From Viola odorata (lineage: Eukaryota > Streptophyta > Magnoliopsida > Malpighiales > Violaceae): DNA of 64,000 nt. The first letter of the stretch is position 1, and every line of letters begins with the position of its first letter. Location of the stretch: NCBI GenBank assembly GCA_963691705.1, contig OY829539.1, positions 15,674,186 to 15,738,185 of the forward strand, given 5' to 3'. The translations under genes and the position numbers were made by a program. Of this stretch, positions 9,209 through 18,338 are shown piece by piece. Below the pieces are notes generated by a model. It saw only the letters and a list, made by a program, of their open reading frames with translations, had not been told where the DNA came from and did not search any database.

Positions 9209-10739
9209 GAGGCTAGGGCAGAATGTTAGGTATGAGAGGATGGAGACACCACCAACATTCATTCCAAGGAAGCCCCCGGTTAGCTTAAAGGCCAATGACG
9301 GAACCTCGAAGAAGGAGATGTCATGGAAAGAATTGGTTAATCACCTCAGAGAGAAAGTTGAAGAGATGGGTAAGGCGCTGGAACAAAAAGGAAGAGAGGA
9401 CTGTGAGTTGGCTATGTTGAGACCAAGTCATGATCCGGAGGTAGTCAAGGGAACAAATCCATCACCGAGCGCCCCATGTTTAGAAGAGAAAATAAATAAA
9501 CAAAACAGCCCCCATGAAAAGAGTGAGCATGGGTTGAAAGAAGAGAATTGTACTCATCAAAAGGACGAGTTGAGTGAGAGTACCGAAGGGAGAGAAAGTG
9601 GAAATGCATTAGTAGTGCAAGAGATTGTTCTTGGCAAAAAGAATGAAGCTTTGCCGAAGCAATTGAATTTTACTAACCCTTATCCAATTGTTTTCTCTTC
9701 TTCTATTTCATCTTCTTTAGGGCAGATAAAGAAAGAAGTTATTAAGGAGGATGAGTCCCCTAAGCTACTGCAATTAGAGGGAAGTAATGAGAGAGCTTGG
9801 AGAGCGAAGTGTTATTTGTTGGTTTGCAAGTTTGAGTTGTTTAGTGAATTTTCACTTATGTTTACTCGCAACCAATGCGGCTTTGATTTTATATTTATGG
9901 GTTCATCGAATCCTTGGTGTTTGGAGTACTTGGGAAGTATAAGAGTTCACAAGGAGTTGATGATAGCACAAGGGCAAGCCGTGGTACACATGAAAGGTTT
10001 GAGTGTTCCTTATGAGACTAAGGGATACTTAGAAAGATTGAAGCGGTTCTTGAAGGTTGTTGATAGAGGAAGGATGTTCTTACACCAGCCTTGGTTGCCT
10101 ACTCAAGTCAACAAGTCAGCTGCCATAAGAGACGTTGGTTTAGCCCAAACCACCGCCACACACATAGGCACCACCGCCGAGTTGGATGCCTTGGGCATTT
10201 CCTATCATTCTTATGTCTCCTTTGCTGTTTCTAATTTGGAGAGTGTTTCTGCCATTGAGAGAACAGATTCGAGGGCGAATCTTTTCGAAGGAGAAGGGAA
10301 TGATATGATCCTAGCCACGAGGCTAACCCTAGTGCGCACCCAACGCGCACACGCCTTGCGACCAAGGCCAATCAACCCAAAGCGTCGAGCCCAAGACGTT
10401 CCAAAGCTTCAAGAGAGGTTACAACAACCTCTAGACATGGAAACTAGGCAAGGATCATTGCTGGATCAAGTCCTTAGACAAAGGATGACATGGAAGGTGG
10501 CTTGGAGGCTCTTAGGGCAAGACTTTGCATCCGACCAAGCCATGACATGGAAGAGAGGCTTCAATCAAAGATCCAACACATATACAAGACCTATTGGGAT
10601 CTTAGGAAGTCTGTGTCCAAGTTTCAGAGCATTTGGACGAGTAGATATCAAGAAGGTTCGAGATGACAATCAAGCATGCAAGTGTCCTAAGCGCAAATGT
10701 GACGGACAACTTCGTCGAACCATATCTCGCTCATCATAA
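8949..10739 (+). CDS. Unidentified 596-codon ORF in Element 2, running into the 3' LTR
   Basis: The frame is open from 8949 through the 3' LTR boundary (10301) to 10739. The true start may be after about 9200, where composition changes. It contains an NSPHEKSEHG linker near residue 185, a Glu/Lys-rich part, and a C-terminal phrase DSRANLFEGEGND encoded just before the LTR. That phrase matches the end of Ty3/gypsy polyproteins and also precedes the LTRs of Element 1 and D. No protease, RT, RNase H or integrase motif is present. It is probably a shrunken polyprotein or a family-specific ORF, comparable in place to 4256-5845. Confidence 0.4.
   Translation: MRQWTGGEGANMSLICLAQDMSQGYTSVRHHGTQASKGMHYHGSKIEQNASPIGMQTDWNANHLGIDLNASHKVRVCIRRLRMREPERLGQNVRYERMETPPTFIPRKPPVSLKANDGTSKKEMSWKELVNHLREKVEEMGKALEQKGREDCELAMLRPSHDPEVVKGTNPSPSAPCLEEKINKQNSPHEKSEHGLKEENCTHQKDELSESTEGRESGNALVVQEIVLGKKNEALPKQLNFTNPYPIVFSSSISSSLGQIKKEVIKEDESPKLLQLEGSNERAWRAKCYLLVCKFELFSEFSLMFTRNQCGFDFIFMGSSNPWCLEYLGSIRVHKELMIAQGQAVVHMKGLSVPYETKGYLERLKRFLKVVDRGRMFLHQPWLPTQVNKSAAIRDVGLAQTTATHIGTTAELDALGISYHSYVSFAVSNLESVSAIERTDSRANLFEGEGNDMILATRLTLVRTQRAHALRPRPINPKRRAQDVPKLQERLQQPLDMETRQGSLLDQVLRQRMTWKVAWRLLGQDFASDQAMTWKRGFNQRSNTYTRPIGILGSLCPSFRAFGRVDIKKVRDDNQACKCPKRKCDGQLRRTISRSS
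10287..10300 (+). other. Element 2 polypurine tract
   Basis: GAAGGAGAAGGGAA lies directly before the 3' LTR start at 10301. Confidence 0.85.
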
Positions 10740-11625
10740 GTCAGACTCGTGCAATCTATATCAATTATGAAACCTCAGGATGTCTTCTTCATTGTGTCAA
10801 AATTTCAGGTCAAACGGACACGCCGTTTGTTTGTTATCGGTCGAGACATTTTCGCTGACAGTAATCGTACGCGAATGAGGACTTCAAAACGCGTCCATCA
10901 ACGCCAACGACCATTCTTCGGACCAGTCAGGCCCGGACCAGGAAGAGGAGCACCCTCCTACTATTTTTGGGTCTTAGCTATCAAATGGGACAAGTTTCAG
11001 CCCGTTTGGACTAGCCGTTTGAAATATAGACCTATGAGACATTTTGGCGCGCAGTGTGAACGCGAGCAGCCCGCGACTTGGAGAATTCGGCCCAAACCTT
11101 GGCCTGATGATGCGAATGCTTCTAGGAAGTTCTAGAAGGCTTTATTTGTATTTATTAATTAGTTTTTAAAGTTATTAGACTAGTAGAAGTTCTATTTCGA
11201 AGTTACTTAGGAGTTCTAGTTAAAATAGGTTTTCTAGTCTTAGTTAAACTTGTATTGTTTATGCCTATTTAAAGGCAGCCGCTTGGCTTAATAAAATAAG
11301 ATCTTTTTTTGCCAAAAACCCTGAGTTAAATTGATCTCAACATTGTTCAAGTCTTGAACCTTGAATCCTTTGAGTCCGAACACTCGAAGAATAGCTCAAG
11401 TAAATCGAAAGTTCATTCTATTTGTTTGCCTATCTAGGTTGCTAACCTCACCAAGGGTTAGAGGGTTAGAAGTTCGAGCAAGATCCTTGATTGCGTAGCT
11501 GGGTTGGTTGGATAATCACGTCCAATAGGGTCAGCGCAAGGTTGAGTTATTATTCCGCACGAAATCCACACTTGAACAACGATCGCATAAGGAGAAACGA
11601 TTCAAGCCTAGCGAGGATCGTATCA
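10301..11625 (+). repeat. Element 2 3' LTR
   Basis: It is the same length as the 5' LTR. Differences are scattered single bases, for example ACAAGCCG at 7389-7396 against ACACGCCG here, and AATAACTC against AATAGCTC. It ends at the CCAGC target copy at 11626. Confidence 0.95.
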
Positions 11626-11630
11626 CCAGC

Positions 11631-12150
11631 CATGCAGATCCCCTCTGGAGCTTCTAGAATGTATTTATTTTATTTATTAATTAGTTTGTAAAGTTAGAAG
11701 TTCTAGTTAGATTAGGTTTTCTATTCCTACTAGTATTAGAAGTTATAGTTATACTTAAACTTGTATTTGTGTTTTGCCTGATTATAGAGCTGATTGAGCT
11801 CATAATAAGATACCAGAAAAATTAACCAAATTGAGTCTTTTTCTTGAGAGTAATTACTCTTTGTTCATGCGTGAACCTTGGTTCTATTTGAGACCGAACT
11901 CTCGAATAGTTTTCAAGTAAAACCCGAAAGTTCATTCATTAATTCGTTTATGTCTAGGTTGGTTCCCACATGTTGAGTTCAGGGTTAGAGTTTGAATTAA
12001 GAACCTCACTTGTTTATTTAGGGTTGGCTAGCACAGGTTGTTAGCAGGGTCGAATACTCAAGCGAGTTATTTATCTTTCGCATTGAAATCCAAACCTTGA
12101 ACTAGATCACAAACACGTGCTACGCATCCTACGTACCTAGGATCGTATTA
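11631..12150 (+). repeat. Element 1 3' LTR, second part
   Basis: It continues the LTR broken at 6872 and ends CCTAGGATCGTATTA. It includes the block absent from the deleted 5' LTR (11631 to about 12037). It is followed by AGCTA, the target duplication of Element 1. Confidence 0.88.
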
Positions 12151-12155
12151 AGCTA

Positions 12156-12320
12156 CTGGTTTCAAAATTCCCTCTTTTCTTGGCTTCAAGCCTTGGTAGT
12201 TGGCTCGTGGGACGGTAGGGCTGTGCTTATGTGTGCTTCTCCTCCAATTCCTCGCGGCCTTCGATCATCAAAAGGCCATGGATTGTTAGGTCTAAAAGCA
12301 GGGGTGACATGCTTGTATCA
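12156..12320 (-). repeat. Element D 3' LTR, proximal part
   Basis: On the minus strand it starts TGATACAAGCATGTCACCCC immediately after the purine tract, and it continues at 1967 on the other side of Element 1. Confidence 0.7.
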
Positions 12321-12333
12321 TCCCCTCCCTCTT
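12321..12333 (-). other. Element D polypurine tract
   Basis: The minus strand reads GAGGGAGGGGA directly before the LTR. It is preceded by GATTCAAGGGCGAATCC, the counterpart of the polyprotein tail phrase of Elements 1 and 2. Confidence 0.75.
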
Positions 12334-13042
12334 CAAAAGGATTCGCCCTTGAATCTATAATCATGTGAAGGGCATTGACATCCTAAAATTCACACATAGA
12401 AGAGACAAAGGCACTAGGTGCGGGTGTAGAACACAAAGCATACTTATATTCCCCTCTCGTGGCATATGCACTCAATTTCTTTTTCCTATTTTCTTTACTC
12501 TCTTTGTTCACCATCTCGCTCACTCTAGCATGCTCACTCTTTTCATGCTTGCTGTTTTGATCACTCTTATTCTTCTCTCCTCTCACCTCTCATTTTCTCT
12601 CACTTTTACAAAAACTATCATACTCGGCATGGACCTTCTCAAGCAACACTTGGTTCACCAAGACTTGTGCGGGGGAGTAAAGGAGCGATGTTAAACTTTC
12701 GGTCACCATGCTTCAATTTATAATGGTTGGAGTAACCATCATAAAGCACTCTAGGATCATATTGCAATGGTTGACCAAGAAGAATATGACATGCTTTCAT
12801 AGGTACCATATCAAGTAATCGTTAATCAACATAATCTCCAATACTAAAAATAACAAGAGCTTGTTTGGTTATGTATACGCCTCCACCATCGGTGAACCAT
12901 TGCAACGGATATGGATTTGAATGCTTTTTGGTGGGAAGTCTCAACATATGGACCATCATCTCACTAGCAATATCTACATAACTCCCTTTATTGATAATCA
13001 TGGACACAACTAGATTAAACACCTTGCACTGAGTGTGGAATA
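12334..13042 (-). pseudogene. Element D protease region and post-protease linker
   Basis: The minus strand at 13022-12822 encodes a retropepsin-like segment: SMIINKGS, then VDIASEMMVHMLRLPT, KKHSNPYPLQW and a GGGVYITKQ strand. In relatives the first motif is usually IDGGS, so the catalytic Asp appears replaced by Asn. At 12586-12383 follows a Lys/Glu/Ser-rich linker containing KHEKSEHA. Directly after the linker comes the polypurine tract: RT, RNase H and integrase are missing. D is therefore a gag-protease derivative, like a less reduced relative of Elements 1 and 2. Confidence 0.65.
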
Positions 13043-14101
13043 AGTTCTCACGTTGTGCTTTATCATCTGACTCAAGCTTAGGTTAGGCACTAAGTGTTCA
13101 GTGCACAACCAAGGACAAGGAATTTGTCACTTGAACCACATCATATCTTTCCTCATCATCTCCACTCTCTAATTACTCCTTAGCACTCCACTATTCCTCA
13201 TCACCACTCACAACAGTTCTATCTCTAATCAATATGACTCACCGATTAGGACACTCATTAGCCTTGTGCCTACGACCTTGACATTTAAAACACATAATTG
13301 AGCTTACGGGTTTGGGATTAGGGTTGGTGTTTGGGCCGAAGGGTGGTACGTGGTTGCTTTAGGTTGTGAGGTCGAAGGTGTGTTGTGGTTAGGGTAAGTG
13401 TTTGGTTTTGGTGGAAGGGTGAACGGTGTCAGCTGTTGTCATGGTTGAGGAAGGTAGATTTCCCATGGAGTCTAGGGTTGGTAGAAGAAGATGTATGAGT
13501 GTTAGGACTGTACCTTGAAGTATACTTGGGTTTGTCTAGGCAATGCCTTTAAATTTTTAGGGTTAGGTGGAGCATTTCTTCTATATTGTGGTACGGTTGG
13601 AGGTCTAGTTTGTGGGCAATGTCTTTGTTTAACCCTCCCAAGTAGGGTGCCATAGTAGCTTCCTCTACCTCATCTATACTGGCCTTAAGAATAAGAGTGT
13701 CCATTTCCTTAAAATAATCACTAACAGACTTGTTACCTTGCTTAAGTTGTTGCAAGTCGCGGTTGTGATATTCCTGCATAAATCGAACGTCATTGCCTCT
13801 TTCATATCCACTTAAGTAGAAATAGACGGCTCACCATTCTTGCGCCCCCATTTTTCTTCTTTTTCCTACCATGTGATGGCATAGTCCGAAAACTCAACCG
13901 TGGCCAAATGAATTTTCTTCTCTTCCAAATAATTATGGTAGCAAAAAATACGATCCATTTTTCCCTCCCAAATGAGATATGCATTCGAATCATTTTTGCC
14001 ATTAAATAAGGGGATTGCCATTTTGATACTTGAAATATTGGCATCAACTTGGTTTTCATCTTGGGGTCTAGGTGCTCGTTCGCGTGTTTAGCCATGGGGA
14101 G
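13043..14101 (-). pseudogene. Element D gag (truncated, broken)
   Basis: On the minus strand, about 14070-13802 encodes a capsid N-terminal part with words like IWERKMDRIF, EEKKIHLA and DYAITW. The part at 13779-13549 encodes RDLQQLKQGNKSVSDYFKEM and TMAPYLGGLNKDIAHKLDLQ, matching the retrotransposon gag core of Ty3/gypsy elements. At 13294-13243 a CCHC knuckle is visible (C-x2-C-x4-H-x4-C, CFKCQGRRHKANEC) in another phase. The start of gag, the leader and the 5' LTR are lost where the LTR of element B begins at 14102. Several frameshifts and stops separate the pieces. Confidence 0.75.
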
Positions 14102-14615
14102 TGATAAGATTAGGACTTCTAGGGAAGCGGGGTAGAGATTATGTCTGTCTGGAGTCACTGTAGGGGCAGTTCGTCGTACTTGCAAAGCGCCGGAGGGGGG
14201 ACCTCGGCGTAGACACTCCGGTGCTTAAGTTAGTATGGTTGTGAAATTTGGCAGAGATTTGGGTAGTGATCTCAGTCTTACCTTTGATCTGGATATGAGT
14301 GGTATTTATAGGCAAAAGAAAGGATGTTACCCCCGGGGGTGAGCGTTATTGGGAGAAGATAACGCCTAAGATGACGTCAGCAGGCGTCAGTTAGATAGGA
14401 TATCGCTGACGAGGTATCGCCAGTGAGATGTGAAGATGCTGCGTGCGAAAACGGCTGCCGCGTGGGTCCCTCCCGCTGATGTCGACCATCCCAGGATTCC
14501 TCGGCTAACGTGGGCGATAGCCGGGTGGCTATCGCCAGTCAAGGTCTACAGTGGTCTGGCCTTGACTTGCGGTGAAAAGACAAATGTACCCTCGGTGTTT
14601 CATCAATTGTTATCA
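14102..14615 (-). repeat. Element B left (3') LTR
   Basis: In plus orientation it reads TGATAAGATTAGG to CAATTGTTATCA. It shares with the A and C LTRs the block AAAGCGCCGGAGG...GTAGACACTCCGG, a TATTTATAGGC box near 14309 (TATAAATA on the minus strand), and CGCTGATGTCGACCATCCCAG at 14474-14494. Confidence 0.85.
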
Positions 14616-15225
14616 TAAGCCCAACTGAAAATGAGCCCGAGTGTTTACCAAGGGCTTCATTTCTCAGCTTCTGGAGGAGTGTTACTTCCTTTGTACCGTG
14701 GCAGATTCGTGAGGGTCTTCAGGTTTCTCTGACTTTTTTGTTAGTACCTTCGTACTAGATACACGATAGCGAAGCAGGTAATACGAACTGACCGCCTGCG
14801 ATAACTATTGGCCACAAAGAGGATGTTGGCTAAGTTGACAGTGATGAGGTTGCAGCGACAACGATGGTTATGAACCAGAACCGATAACGCCAGCGATATA
14901 TCCAAACTGTAACGCTGGTGTTTTCTACGTCATGCTCTACATGATCGATATCGACAAGGTAGGGCGTTAAGGCGTTATCTCCTCGTAGCTCCGAATGCCA
15001 TTCTGAAGGCGATATTTCATTGTTTTTCATATCAGGGTGCCGTTGATGTCGCTTTACCTATCCAGGCTCATTGGATCCAGCGTTGCTGTAAGCCACCTAC
15101 CACGCCGACACGATCTTACGTTCTTCTGGATTTCGGTCTGTACTCCACTTGAGTATCTCGGGCATCCACCAAGGGTTCCGCTGTAGCCTATCTCCCTGGC
15201 TGCTGAGCAGCTACTACTTTGGATC
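14616..15225 (+). other. Element B LTR-adjacent sequence and region upstream of ORFa
   Basis: The phrase TAAGCCCAACTGAAAATG and CGAGTGTTTACCAAGGGCT at 14616-14655 adjoins the LTR. It is repeated at the same place in A (37061-37096, reversed) and C (48911-48951). The rest to 15225 has no supported frame and probably contains the promoter of the antisense cluster. Confidence 0.5.
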
Positions 15226-15232
15226 TATAAAT
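15226..15232 (+). promoter_or_regulatory. TATA box of ORFa (element B)
   Basis: TATAAAT lies about 68 bp upstream of the ORFa start. The same heptamer occurs about 67 bp upstream in C (49054-49060) and about 80 bp upstream in A (36956-36950, minus strand). Confidence 0.6.
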
Positions 15233-15293
15233 GTGATCCTTTTTTCGGTGTAGATTCTTCACATTCTCTCTGTTTCTCATTTACCATTTCTCC

Positions 15294-15683
15294 ATGGACG
15301 ATCTTACTAGAAACTTTCTGATTTCCAAAGCCCTAACCCTCAAAAATCTCACTGAGGGTGACATCAGCTTCCTGGAGAACATGCTGACGAAGACTGGTGA
15401 AGATATGCTGGAGCTTCGGGGAATGATGGCCCCCATCCAAACCAGGATCGGAGCTGCTTCCATAGAGGACTTTAATCCCATTGGAAATGTCTCCAAGCTG
15501 GCCATTGCGGCCTACCGCATCGAGGTAGCCATCGCCATGCTGCAGCAGAGGAAGGATCTACTGAACTGCTGCCTGAAGAGCATGAGAAACACCTCTTCTG
15601 AGCTGACCTCTGTGGTGGAGGCCTTGAGAGATATCCCCACTCTGCTGGTGGATGATGACAACGATGCGGGGTCTCGAGCTTGA
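15294..15683 (+). CDS. Antisense ORFa of element B (129 residues, intact)
   Basis: Opposite in direction to the pol of B, with a clear ATG. The product begins MDDLTRNFLISKALTLKNLT. It is mostly helical, with Leu/Met-rich heptad-like stretches (DMLELRGMM, AIAMLQQRKDLLNCC) and an acidic end DDDNDAGSRA. The A copy (36869-36483, 128 residues) and C copy (49121-49504) align along the whole length, so this is a real conserved protein family of these elements. I know no domain in it; a small coiled-coil or oligomerising protein is an inference. It is intact here although the B pol is broken. Confidence 0.7.
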   Translation: MDDLTRNFLISKALTLKNLTEGDISFLENMLTKTGEDMLELRGMMAPIQTRIGAASIEDFNPIGNVSKLAIAAYRIEVAIAMLQQRKDLLNCCLKSMRNTSSELTSVVEALRDIPTLLVDDDNDAGSRA

Positions 15684-15784
15684 GTGTTTGCCGCTCCTCT
15701 TTCTTTTTGGTTTTTTCTTTGTAGGTATTATGTATGCGGTCGTATGTTTAGGCCGTTAGGCCATAATAAAGCTTCTTTCCATTA

Positions 15785-17671
15785 TTGGGCTTGCGATTTC
15801 TTCGGGCATGCGAGATGAAGTATATTTTCACTCCATCCCTCGATCTGTTCCGCACATTTTTCAGCTTGAGTTGTCACGACTGCTTGGTGGATATCACCCC
15901 GAGATGGAATGACGCCATCGTGCAATTTTTCTGGCAGAACTTTCAAGGTTTTGAGGACAACGTGGTCAACTGGAAAAATGGCTTCTTCACCCTTCGCCTG
16001 CCGTTCCGCTGGTGGCGGGGGGGTTTTAACCGAGAGATTACCAGTGCCGCTTGGAAAAAACCAGAAGTGTTGTCTAGCATTGATGTGTCCCATGTTACCG
16101 CCCTATTAGAAATAGAAGGGCCTTTCCGAATTCGGGAATTTGCTCGGTTCAGACCCTTGAAAGAGTGTGTCGTTGGTGAGTTTTTCTTTTGCCATGTTAT
16201 CACTTTGATTTGCTTGCTGCATTAACATGCTTCGCTGGCAGGTAACACTGGGGGTCGTTCCTCCGGGGGGAATAACACTCCTCTAAACGTGGTGCCGCTT
16301 CAGACATTACCTCCTTCTCCACCGCCTGAAAGTTCCAGTAGTCCGACTATTCCGCCGAGGGGAAGGAGAGCTAAGACCGTCTCAACACGCAGTACTTCCG
16401 CTCGATCTTCTCACTTTCTTGAGAATTAGTTGCCACCTCGGGGTAAGGGAGTGACTCCGAGTCATTCTGCGACTGGAATAGTTGATAGCGATAGCGAGAG
16501 TATGGATACCGGTTCTGAACTACGTCACACTACCCTTTCCCAACGAGTGAAGCTTAGGGCGAGAAAAAATGATCCCGCGGCGGAGTCAACCGAAGACAAT
16601 AGCGAAGAGATGACTGTCGAGACGGAGCGTATCCAAAAGAAAATCCGGAAAGAGAAGACTGGACCACTGATTCCTCCTTCGAGGGAAGTTAACGCAGTTC
16701 CTACTGCGGAGGTTGGCACTTCTCATGTCGCGAGTACCTCGCAAGTAGCGGAGGTTGTCAAGGTGTCTCCTGCCATTCCTTCCAAAGCTAATGAGGTTTC
16801 AGTGATGGTGGACTCACCCTTGCCGCCTGGCGGCCCTGGTTCTCCAATCTCTTCCTGCATTCCAGATGTGACCGTGTCAGTTTCGAATCCAAGTGTTCCT
16901 CCTGACCCTTCTCCGAGGAAACCACAACCCTTGTTCCTTTCTTCAATTTCGGGCATTGGTAATTCCGCAAAAAGTTGTTCTCCTCCCTATATCGTCAATC
17001 TTTCCCCTCAAAGTCCTCAAGGAAATGTCGCATACCAGCTGGATCTGTCATCTTTTGAGACTAATGGGCTTCGCGCTTTAGGGATATCGGATCCGCTATC
17101 GCGAGACGAGCCAGTAGGTTCTTTAGTGGGCCAAATGTTCAGTTCTTCGATGGACAAGGAAGAGTTCCTGCGACATCCCCATGAAGTTCAGCACTCACGC
17201 CTTCTAAACGACATGTTGGCCAGCTTCCGCGAGCTGCACTATTTTCTCGAGGACCAGAGCGACAAAGTTCGGCGCTCTCCTGGTTCGAAAGAACAACTAG
17301 ATGCCGCTTTGGTGAAGGTAACAGAGCTGTCAAAGCTTCAAGATCGAACCTGGGCAGAGTTGACTGAGTGTCGCGCCGAGCTCGCACGAGAAAAATCAAA
17401 AGGAAAGGCTAAGATAGAACTGCTGGAGGCGGCCGACAAAAGAAACTCTTTCCTCCGCAAAGAGATATCGTCCCGCTACGCGAATTTGGCCAAGGTACCC
17501 TCGAAGATAGCAGGGTGAAAAAATAAGATCCTGGAAGTCTGTATCACCGGATTTACGGATTTCCATCGCCAGGGAACTGTTGATCCATCTAAGTTGGATG
17601 ATTACGCCTCCAAGAAGATGAAGGATTTAAGCGAAAGCGAGGGAGATCTTCTTTCTTTCAGAGAGGAGTAG
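15785..17671 (+). pseudogene. Antisense ORFc of element B ('putative gypsy type transposon' family), truncated
   Basis: The N-terminal third is missing: the sequence jumps from the ORFa 3' region to the word FLRACEMKYIF, which in A is about residue 110. The remaining domain shows ITPRWNDAIV, FQGFEDNVVNWKNGFF and GGFNREI. A GT-AG intron fits at 16176-16241. The second exon is Ser/Pro-rich and then forms a coiled coil (AELTECRAELAREKSKGKAK), ending after a stop at 17516-17518 in a residual frame to 17671. A stop TAG at 16427-16429 stands where A has Trp (FVENW). ORFb, between ORFa and ORFc in A and C, is lost in the same deletion. Confidence 0.65.
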
Positions 17672-18164
17672 GGAAAGGTGGCCGCGATATCTGTGCCGAC
17701 CAATGAATGGTCAAGGCTGACCCTTTAGAGGATTTTCCTCTTTATTTGTTTTTTCTGTCTTGTAATAGCGCCTTATCGCGCAACGATATCTGTACTTTAT
17801 TTGATATAATAACTGATCTTTATTTTGCTTTCCTGTGTTATCTCGAAAGCTGCTGGCTTGATTAACGCCATTCTGCATTGTCTCCATTGTTGCAATATCG
17901 CTCTTGTCTTATTCCAGAAAATTATTTCTGCTTTTCAGTGCATTTAATGCTCACGATCCCCTTATTAATGTGAGAGAAAAGTCGTGAGGACGCAGACACA
18001 CGTGCCCATTTTTTATGATGCCATGGGCTAGCGTGCTCTAGAATTTTAGCAAAATCGAAGCGCTGTCGCGTTTCTCTAGGATTGTACTCATTGCTTGAGT
18101 CTGTTCCTTGTGACGCTCTCACGCAACGACTACAGCGTCCGTCGTTTCCTTTGACCACTAGGGT
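17672..18164 (+). other. Spacer between ORFc and ORFd in element B
   Basis: No coding signal. The half nearest ORFd resembles the corresponding parts of A (about 32270-32490, reversed) and C (about 51690-51925), including GCATTTAATGCTC (A: AGCATTAAATGCT) and CCCCTTATTAATG. This suggests a conserved promoter region. Confidence 0.5.
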
Positions 18165-18172
18165 TATAAAAA
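18165..18172 (+). promoter_or_regulatory. TATA box of ORFd (element B)
   Basis: TATAAAAA within AGGGTTATAAA, 174 bp upstream of the ORFd ATG. The same AGGGTTATA context lies 167-173 bp upstream in A (32260-32254, minus strand) and C (51930-51936). Confidence 0.6.
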
Positions 18173-18338
18173 CCAACACTTATTTCTTTTTCTTACTTTT
18201 ATCATCCTGCTTTCTTCATACTCTCTCTAGCCGTCTTGTTTTCTTTCCACCATTCAAGTCTCTCGAAGTGCTTTTTCTCTAAAGGTATTTCCTATTTTCT
18301 TCCATCGTCTTCTTCGTCTTTACTTTTTATTTTCTGCC

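Larger units (their letters stand above)
6873..11625 (+). mobile_element. Element 2: young non-autonomous LTR retrotransposon
   Basis: It is flanked by CCAGC at 6868-6872 and 11626-11630. The LTRs are 6873-8197 and 10301-11625, both 1325 bp, with only about ten differences seen by eye, so insertion was recent compared with the other elements here. The internal part is about 2.1 kb, with a primer site, an ORF and a polypurine tract but no polymerase. Its LTRs and 3' tail are related to those of Element 1, so both belong to one non-autonomous family moved by a partner not present in this window. Confidence 0.95.
1968..12150 (+). mobile_element. Element 1: non-autonomous LTR retrotransposon (Ty3/gypsy type) holding Element 2
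   Basis: The ends are TGATACTATCC and GGATCGTATTA. They are flanked by the 5-bp target duplication AGCTA at 1963-1967 and 12151-12155. The two LTRs are 1968-2800 and 6064-6872 plus 11631-12150. A primer binding site follows the first LTR and a purine tract precedes the second. The internal part is only about 3.3 kb and has no RT, RNase H or integrase. It inserted into the D LTR, so it is younger than D and older than Element 2. Confidence 0.92.

Noticed and set aside
14102..14615. Solo LTR independent of element B
   Set aside because: The conserved LTR-edge sequence and the antisense ORFs follow directly, so it bounds an element; however the partner LTR may not be its original one.
15281..15505. 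Minus-strand ORF overlapping ORFa
   Set aside because: Shadow of the conserved plus-strand ORFa; no matching protein in A or C.
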